IMG/VR virus record: IMGVR_UViG_3300041405_000060 | Coordinates: 1 to 64,000 of that record | Direction: 5' to 3' (one strand) | DNA from: a virus | DNA: 64,000 nt | Shown here: positions 59,001-64,000 of the stretch, piece by piece | Numbering within the stretch: the stretch's first letter is position 1 | How the letters are laid out: each line of letters begins with the position of its first letter | Translations under genes and position numbers: made by a program | Notes under the pieces: generated by a model | Database searches by the model: none | Told to the model about the DNA's origin: nothing | The model's input: only the letters and a program-made list of their open reading frames with translations

Positions 59001-62000
59001 GTACTGACCGGGTAATCATCAAAGCGCGTGATCTGGCTGAAGGTAATTTGATCGACGAAGAAACCGGGGAACCGATCTATTCGTTGGATGATATCAAAGG
59101 TACCATCACTGACCAATACGGACAGATTGTTGCAACCGCACAAGAACTGGCTCGGGGTCTACGTTCTACCGATGGTAAGAAGTTTGACATGCAGGACGTT
59201 AAGAACCGTGCTGCTAAATTAGCTTCTCAGATCTGGCGGGGTAATACAACACAGAACGTTTTTGCTAGTATGCAAATGGCCGGCAAAGCGGCGTGGATGA
59301 TCGCACGTAATACCGCTGCTCGAATCATGGGTGACCGTGATGCTTACTTGCCGGGTAATCTGAAACCTGTCCTTACAGTTGAGAAACTGAAAGAGGGTGG
59401 ATACCTGGATAAAGACCAGAAAGTTATCAAGTCCTTTGGGGATATCAACGGTCCTGTATTTGATGCTGAATCGGGTGAGCCTCTGTTGGATAAATCCGAA
59501 CTGAAAAGTTTGGTTGATACTAACGGGAAGAAGCACAAGATCGCTAAGAACCAAGGGCTTGTTCGTAAGATTGTCGGGGGTGCTGTCAAAGGCTACTGGA
59601 ACCTTACTAAGAAGTACTACGGGGCTTTGGGGCGGGAGATGGGTAACGACGCTCACGCGTTGGCTAAGACGGTCATGGCGCCGATCGGATCGTTCTCCAA
59701 ACGTCAACTTGCAAGTCTGTCTACCACTGATCAAGTATTAGTGCAAATTCGTGATGCTATCCGTGAAACCGTACCGAAGAAAAATCGGAAAGGTAGCTGG
59801 ATGGATAAGAACGAACAACGATCGGCTGAAGAGAAGAATAAGGAAGCGAAGGAAGATCGCGAGCAGAAGGAATCTAAAGGCTTGTTCAGCAAAATGTCTA
59901 CAGCCTTAAGTGGTCTGTGGGGCAAAATGATGGGCAAGAAAAAAGATGAGGAGGAAGAGGAAGAAGGCGGGATCATGGATACCGTCGGCGATGCTGTCTC
60001 TACTGCTGCTGATGCCAAAGATCTATTACCTGATGGTAAAGGTCGTCGACGCCGTGTAAGGGGCGGTGGTCGCTTTGGTAAGATGGGTGCACGTATTGCT
60101 GGTTCCCGTCTAGGTCAAGCTGCTGCTTCTACTGGTGGTCGTTTGATGGCTACCGCCGGTGGTCAGATGGCTGCTCGCGGTGCAATGATGGTCGGCACTG
60201 CTTTGGCTTCCCTGGTATCTGCTCCGGTATTAATCGGTGCGGCTGTAGTTGCAGGCGTGGCTGTTGCTGGCTACTTTACTTACAAGTACTTCGCTGGTGT
60301 TAAAGGTGAGTTCATGTCGGTACGTATGCTACAGTACGGTATCACTTCTACCCGTCAACGTCACAAGATCCTCAGCCTGGAACAATTGATGGAGAAGACT
60401 GCCATGCGTGGTCAGAATCCTCAAATGAACATCAGTGCTGCTGGTGGTAAAGCTATCTTGGACATCATGGGTCTGGATGCTAATGACGAAGCTTCGATCC
60501 ACCGCTTTGCTCGTTGGATGGACGTACGTTTCAAACCTGTATTCTGTCAGTGGTTAAAAGCCCTTGACACTATTGGCAAGACTCAATTGTCTCTGACCGA
60601 TATCGAAGAGAAAGTAGATGATCCATTGAAAGGTAGTCTCGTTAAAGAGATCTCCATGGACTACGGCGATGGTTCTCCGTTCTCCTGCCGTGATAACCCA
60701 TTCGGTGATACTGATCCGTTGGATGACACTGTAGAAGAAACAAAAGAACGTATCAAAGAACTCTCTGAGAAATACAAGGTTGACGGTAAGGCTGACAAAG
60801 ACAAATCTGAACTCCCAGGTGTAAAACCGAAAGCTGATGAAGCTAATAAGGATACAACTGAGAATAAAGAGAAAGGTGCTTTGGTTGGTGCGACTGCCGC
60901 TGCTGCCGCGAAAGCTGCTGCAGAAAGTGCTAAGGTTGCGGGTAAAGCCGTAAACGAGCAGAAAGCAGAAGCAGCTAAGTCTGTATCCCAACGTGTTAAC
61001 GAGATGGCTAAAGTTGCTGGTGTAGGTGCTGCTGCTGGTGGAGCAATGCTGATGGTTGGTCCTGTACCAATTGCATCACAAGAACTTGCTGCATTGGATG
61101 CTATCCGAGCTCGTGCTTACGGCATGGAAACACTTAACAAGAATGACATGGAAGCTTTGATTGCAATGGAAACCCGCGTGGACCTGCAGTCTAAGACCGA
61201 TCAGTCTGGGCAAGTGAAGTTCAACGGTGATATGGAGAAATTCATTACCGGTGCCGGAGGTCTGTTCGGTTTGAATACCGCTGACCATGGTCCTGATCGA
61301 ATCAAGTTTGTTAACTGGTTCATGGAACGTTTCTTGCCTGTGTGTGAAACCTTCTTGACTCGTGCACGTGCCGTTTATAAAGGCAAACCTGCCAACGCTG
61401 CTACCGGCATTAAGCTAGGTGACCAAGTTACCGTAGCTAACGCTTTGATGGGTGCTGTTAACCCGAAAGGTACAAGCGTTTGGTCCAGTCCTACAATCTT
61501 TACTGTTAAAGGTAAGTTGGAGGATCTGAAAGGGTTGGCTGATATCGACATGGCTTATCTCCAAAAGCAAGCTGACGCCGTGATGGCATCTCCGACACAA
61601 TCGGCAGGTGCTCAAGCTCAAGGTGCTCAAGATGCTGCAGGAGGCAAGTCGTTCTTGGGCAGTATTGGCGATAAGATCGGTAGTGCTTATGATTCGGCTA
61701 AGAACGCCGTGTCTGGAGCTGTAGATTCTGCCGGTAGTGCTTTGTCTAGCGCTGCATCTACTGTTAAGCAGTGGGGTAAGTCTGCAGGTACTGCGGTTGC
61801 AGCTGCGGGTGTTAAAGCCTACGGTGCTGCATCGGAAGCAATAACGGGTCAATCGTACGGTTACGTGTCTGGTGGTAACGGTGGTTCATGGGAACAAGTT
61901 CCAATGCCTACATCGAAAGATGCTAAGGGTTCCCGGAAGACTATGGAAGTGGTTGCTACAATGACAGGTGTTCCTGTTGAGTATTTGATGATCTTCTGTG

Positions 62001-63022
62001 CAATGGAATCCAACTTCGATTGGACCGTTAAAGCAGGAGCCGGTGGTTCTGCTACCGGTTGGTTCCAGTTCATCAACTCGACTTGGGATTGGATGGTTTC
62101 TTTACACGGAGCTAAGTATGGCTTCCCAGCTGACTTAGGTCGTCGTCTCCGTCTCGATCCTCGTATGAACGCACTGATGGGTGCAGAGTACATGAAGTAC
62201 TCGATGGGTGTGATCAAGAAAGGTACCGGCAAAGATCCGTCTGATGTCGACCTGTACTTGGCTCACTTCCTAGGCCCTGGTACTGCAGTAAAGTGGATCA
62301 ACATGGACAAAGCTACAATCGGTGCTTCGGCATTTCCGAAAGAAGCTGCGGCCAACCCTTCTATCTTTAAAGAGAAATCCACAGGTGCTCTCCGTACACT
62401 GGGTCAGATCGAGAAATCGTTTGATGACCGTATGGCGAAGTATCGTGCGATGGCTACTGCTGGTACTGCCAGTGGTGCAGCTGTTCCTTTGAAAGTAGAA
62501 GATGTTGAGAAACAAGAAGCAGCTGAAAAGGCTAAGGCGGCAGAGAATGCAGCTAAAGAGGAAGGGAAGTTTATTCCTGGAGTCTCGGCAATGCCTGGTG
62601 GTCCTTCGGCTACTGGTTCTACTCCGACCAATACTGGTTCGGGTGGTCCAACGCTTCCAGCTCCAGCCAGTGCGGCTACTCAAGCACCGGCAGGCGCTTC
62701 AACTGCTCCAGTAGGTGTAATGGCTCCGGTCGCTGCTCCTACATCAGAAGCACAACCCACTGTAGATAATCCATCTACACAAGCTGCGCAGGCTGCCTCG
62801 ATGGCTAAGGACCAACAGCGTGCACAGCAAGTTCAACAGTCGACTAAAAACGACACCGCTATTATGAGTGTACAACAAGAACAACTTGAAACTCAGAAAG
62901 CAATGTTGGAAGCTCTGAAGCAACTCGTTTCAGCAGCAGGAGCCGGTGGACAGGGCAATAGTATGCCCAAGCAGCAACAGTCACGGTCGGCTAACAAGTC
63001 TCCGTTTCCTGTTCCAGTCTAA
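56018..63022 (+). CDS. Giant tail-associated lytic transglycosylase (phiKZ gp181 type)
   Basis: A 2334-residue protein, CTGGAG before ATG. Residues 1-330 are charged and helical. Residues 885-1180 hold three repeats of the form (G/E)xLIDxxTGxxI..DI.G.V...G..(V/I)..A.E.ARGL. A hydrophobic stretch (about 1385-1425, [26 protein letters not shown]) may insert in or cross a membrane, and is flanked by Lys/Glu- and Ala-rich regions. Two related helical domains precede the catalytic SLT domain at about 1965-2145 (FCAMESNF, catalytic Glu near 1996; [20 protein letters not shown]). The end is Pro/Ala-rich with a short coiled coil. Size and position match phiKZ gp181, the virion transglycosylase that locally opens peptidoglycan at infection. 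Confidence 0.88.
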   Translation: MASNKTKLAEASTKSAFDFDDDFDSLFEDEQLSGKKRSPVKDFMAGFKDGVLDKGKNKSLLKAFLTNGAPKGYDRLFGAYDQMKNSAESLKDHLEKTNPGDLQYLFKRAESFLPSMKGKLSDSTYDRINTALSNKADQYKYQIEANQDQSRLAIRRQRAQDEETIKQGLGEDLRSAVDQGTVIQRNLFNMGQEAEQRRWDLERIERGLRDQVDNKHHQTVARGLAQAVDSLTRMASYAEQVDYDFKRKGLELQFRSYQALRDMSKLAEAQLEMQNKAFQALVRNTGLPDHLKSSMKDLVGMNMRQGMAGAGSSMVGRTLSGFLGGYGGNVQGRINNKASGALSGMVQGLQAGESMGDFWDQRYRLAGGLAADGLHGFARNTIAPIAGRALRPAMTRMSNKHGKGKHNQVGYAMDNIPAFMQEYVNNYQNSYGAKGVLQDILRPFTPQFGLDTTTKAGNYQTIGQHTAFNQLSQRSLTEVLPGFQARILRELRMIRSGKDDVPMEVFDITKGVFTTSKEANANQRDRIVSKGTTRMVSGQISETLDIIDKDGKLSTGARKALSERLLRDASSNKRFDPMRYGSKNGYKEGTSKETLAELESFFKGQFERDEKGKFADTAANHEKRKLMSDSFLNIRNVSRDPAAEIHRLIEAGKTDQLRELGILQTIDGQDRINYPMLWQMMSQDVSMKHGGQGANYHDADGDTGSRNFVGPHFPGRLSAASQSAAVRFLEGPQGQAAKDGIKRIGSGAKDLMDQFKADPQQFMRDQYNAGSTAVKGRAQNLKDSATAAADAAKAGGLPAIMEHFSAQEKLDFAKSLLNNVIDKEPPAMREARLQMAQAIINSINSTKEAGSKALASESGQKALAAGNSVMALGHDKVDQMKRSEAAGIVDLKLQGANDTLIKAIDMIQGKLIDVNTGKVIEKASDITGEVRNIFNQQVASAEEVARGLYDDRGNLMSRAKVKLDSIQAVISKHATNALNSAKEKLDDMKDWCLEGTDRVIIKARDLAEGNLIDEETGEPIYSLDDIKGTITDQYGQIVATAQELARGLRSTDGKKFDMQDVKNRAAKLASQIWRGNTTQNVFASMQMAGKAAWMIARNTAARIMGDRDAYLPGNLKPVLTVEKLKEGGYLDKDQKVIKSFGDINGPVFDAESGEPLLDKSELKSLVDTNGKKHKIAKNQGLVRKIVGGAVKGYWNLTKKYYGALGREMGNDAHALAKTVMAPIGSFSKRQLASLSTTDQVLVQIRDAIRETVPKKNRKGSWMDKNEQRSAEEKNKEAKEDREQKESKGLFSKMSTALSGLWGKMMGKKKDEEEEEEGGIMDTVGDAVSTAADAKDLLPDGKGRRRRVRGGGRFGKMGARIAGSRLGQAAASTGGRLMATAGGQMAARGAMMVGTALASLVSAPVLIGAAVVAGVAVAGYFTYKYFAGVKGEFMSVRMLQYGITSTRQRHKILSLEQLMEKTAMRGQNPQMNISAAGGKAILDIMGLDANDEASIHRFARWMDVRFKPVFCQWLKALDTIGKTQLSLTDIEEKVDDPLKGSLVKEISMDYGDGSPFSCRDNPFGDTDPLDDTVEETKERIKELSEKYKVDGKADKDKSELPGVKPKADEANKDTTENKEKGALVGATAAAAAKAAAESAKVAGKAVNEQKAEAAKSVSQRVNEMAKVAGVGAAAGGAMLMVGPVPIASQELAALDAIRARAYGMETLNKNDMEALIAMETRVDLQSKTDQSGQVKFNGDMEKFITGAGGLFGLNTADHGPDRIKFVNWFMERFLPVCETFLTRARAVYKGKPANAATGIKLGDQVTVANALMGAVNPKGTSVWSSPTIFTVKGKLEDLKGLADIDMAYLQKQADAVMASPTQSAGAQAQGAQDAAGGKSFLGSIGDKIGSAYDSAKNAVSGAVDSAGSALSSAASTVKQWGKSAGTAVAAAGVKAYGAASEAITGQSYGYVSGGNGGSWEQVPMPTSKDAKGSRKTMEVVATMTGVPVEYLMIFCAMESNFDWTVKAGAGGSATGWFQFINSTWDWMVSLHGAKYGFPADLGRRLRLDPRMNALMGAEYMKYSMGVIKKGTGKDPSDVDLYLAHFLGPGTAVKWINMDKATIGASAFPKEAAANPSIFKEKSTGALRTLGQIEKSFDDRMAKYRAMATAGTASGAAVPLKVEDVEKQEAAEKAKAAENAAKEEGKFIPGVSAMPGGPSATGSTPTNTGSGGPTLPAPASAATQAPAGASTAPVGVMAPVAAPTSEAQPTVDNPSTQAAQAASMAKDQQRAQQVQQSTKNDTAIMSVQQEQLETQKAMLEALKQLVSAAGAGGQGNSMPKQQQSRSANKSPFPVPV

Positions 63023-63030
63023 AATCTAGG

Positions 63031-63050
63031 GCTCACCTTCGGGTGGGCTT
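63031..63050 (+). terminator. TTCG-loop hairpin terminator after the giant gene
   Basis: GCTCACC-TTCG-GGTGGGC (one T-G wobble) followed by TTTATTTTG. TATG is absent here, and the next gene begins 22 bases later, so partial read-through is likely. Confidence 0.72.
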
Positions 63051-63072
63051 TATTTTGTCTAAAGGTCCCAAC

Positions 63073-64000
63073 ATGGCAACTCCAACAGTCGATACACCAA
63101 TCTGGTTACGACAAGCCTTCTTATTACCTACGTCACAAAACCAAGTGTCGTTTGGTTCTGAGACTCGTCGGCGCTATGCCAACTCGGCAGCCTTCAAATT
63201 TACAAACACAACTCCTGGTGGTAACTTCACCATTAATAACCTCCCGCAGTACACTCGCCATGCCGATATCCGTCAACCTGGTCGTGGACGTAACCACAAG
63301 AATAAAAAATTGGGGATGGGTCGTTATTACTCAGAAGCACATGACGACTTAGCACAAAAGCTACATCTGTCATTCGGTGTTCCCCGGTTCTCTAGCTGGG
63401 CTTCGTTCTTCACGAACTTCTATGACCGGTCGGCAGCTATGTTTGCCAACTCGGGTAAGACTACCGACATTTGGTATAACCTGGGTAACACATTGTCTTT
63501 TGTTGTGACACTCCCAGTACAACCATTCATCATCGGTATCACTGCGGTATCTCGTGTATTGTCGTTCCTTTCGAAATCGTCTCCATCTAAATGGTTCTAT
63601 TTCAAACCAACGATGCACGCTTATTGGTCAGCGGTTAACACACTGGCTAACGAATTTGCAATTAACATGGGCTTGCAACCTCGCCTATATACCGATCCAG
63701 ATTCTCAAGGCCCAATGGCTGATCCAGGTCAGACAGTGACGGCAGAAGACATGGCACGGTTCCACACCATGATGCCTGGGTTGTTTACACCGAAAGGTGG
63801 TATCGACGTAATGGCTCTAGCTGGTCGAGCGCAGCGGAAAGCTGACGAGGCTAAGAAAGCTTGGGACGCTATGGCTGAAAAGGCCCGTAACATCGAAGAA
63901 CTGAAAGCGGGTGTTAACGCAGAAATCGCTAAGTATTACAAAGACCCTAACCCTAACGTTTCGGCTCGGGAATACTTTATTGATTATCTGGGAGCGGACC
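63073..64000 (+). CDS. Putative virion protein, 3' end beyond window
   Basis: The frame starting at ATG 63073 (AAAGGTCCCAAC upstream) stays open to the last base of the window, so only about 309 residues are visible. The N-terminal 100 residues are Arg/Asn-rich with [20 protein letters not shown]; a hydrophobic stretch follows ([23 protein letters not shown]), then a helical, Lys/Ala-rich part ([26 protein letters not shown]). The position directly after the gp181-type gene matches phiKZ gp182, a structural protein as I recall. Homology is not verified. Confidence 0.6.
   Translation, partial: MATPTVDTPIWLRQAFLLPTSQNQVSFGSETRRRYANSAAFKFTNTTPGGNFTINNLPQYTRHADIRQPGRGRNHKNKKLGMGRYYSEAHDDLAQKLHLSFGVPRFSSWASFFTNFYDRSAAMFANSGKTTDIWYNLGNTLSFVVTLPVQPFIIGITAVSRVLSFLSKSSPSKWFYFKPTMHAYWSAVNTLANEFAINMGLQPRLYTDPDSQGPMADPGQTVTAEDMARFHTMMPGLFTPKGGIDVMALAGRAQRKADEAKKAWDAMAEKARNIEELKAGVNAEIAKYYKDPNPNVSAREYFIDYLGAD

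Noticed and set aside
1-64000. Prophage or bacterial chromosome origin
   Set aside because: No integrase, attachment site, tRNA or housekeeping gene is seen, while virion, lysis and phage polymerase genes fill the window.
1-64000. Phage-nucleus shell protein or PhuZ tubulin
   Set aside because: I looked for a tubulin GTP-binding signature (GGGTG(T/S)G) and for a shell-protein candidate and found neither in this window; they may lie elsewhere in the genome.

Overview
The window is a 64 kb segment of a large ('jumbo') tailed-phage genome of the phiKZ type, most likely infecting a Gram-negative gammaproteobacterium. The main reason is gene order. On the minus strand a prohead protease, three or four conserved unknowns, an RNA polymerase beta-like protein and a beta'-like protein carrying the DFDGD active-site motif are followed by a divergent 2334-residue virion transglycosylase. 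As I recall, this mirrors phiKZ genes 175-181. A phiKZ-gp144-like endolysin, several inner-head-like paralogues, a PAAR-tipped spike and copies of a TATATTAC early-promoter motif agree with this. No integrase, tRNA, rRNA, insertion sequence or CRISPR array was seen, and coding density is very high: no gene-free stretch exceeds about 200 bases.

Layout. 1-4.6 kb: three paralogous tail-fibre proteins (the first truncated by the window edge) and an associated protein. 4.5-7.1 kb: a 2-oxoglutarate/iron oxygenase-like protein, a possible cupin, a virion protein and a RuvC-like nuclease. 7.1-9.6 kb: a lysis cassette with overlapping Rz/Rz1-type spanins, a holin candidate and the endolysin. 9.6-20 kb: a second tail-fibre region with a short and a 1421-residue fibre sharing an N-terminal adaptor and an approximately 25-residue repeat (18 copies in the long one), a DUF4376-like assembly candidate, and four paralogous FN3-like adhesins. 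20-24.7 kb (minus strand): eight tightly packed genes headed by a RecA/UvsX-like protein with a degenerate P-loop. 24.8-28.3 kb: a virion protein, RNase HI with a 300-residue extension, and a membrane protein plus lipoprotein pair. 28.5-35.8 kb: virion and inner-head-like proteins. 35.8-37 kb (minus): PAAR tip and central spike. 37-39.5 kb: SbcC/Rad50-like ATPase. 39.6-46.1 kb: mostly small, unknown and often membrane-associated genes, with three copies of an early-promoter-like motif. 46.2-56 kb (minus): protease and virion RNA polymerase block. 56-64 kb: giant transglycosylase and the start of another virion protein.

How it fits together. The packaged RNA polymerase would transcribe early genes after injection, and the TATATTAC elements sit directly before the small-gene clusters. 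The inner-head proteins carry an (S/A)LE tripeptide at an equivalent place, the kind of site cut by the protease encoded here. The giant transglycosylase and the endolysin share one catalytic domain, giving one entry enzyme and one exit enzyme. The fibre arrays suggest a virion with many interchangeable receptor-binding parts.

The most unusual feature is not a gene. Fifteen hairpin terminators punctuate the window. Eleven have TATG within 0-5 bases after the stem, and all five lying between convergent genes have the mirror CATA before the stem. This looks like a phage-specific transcription-punctuation element, possibly combining terminator and late promoter. All functional calls rest on reading translations and motifs by eye; no database search was possible.
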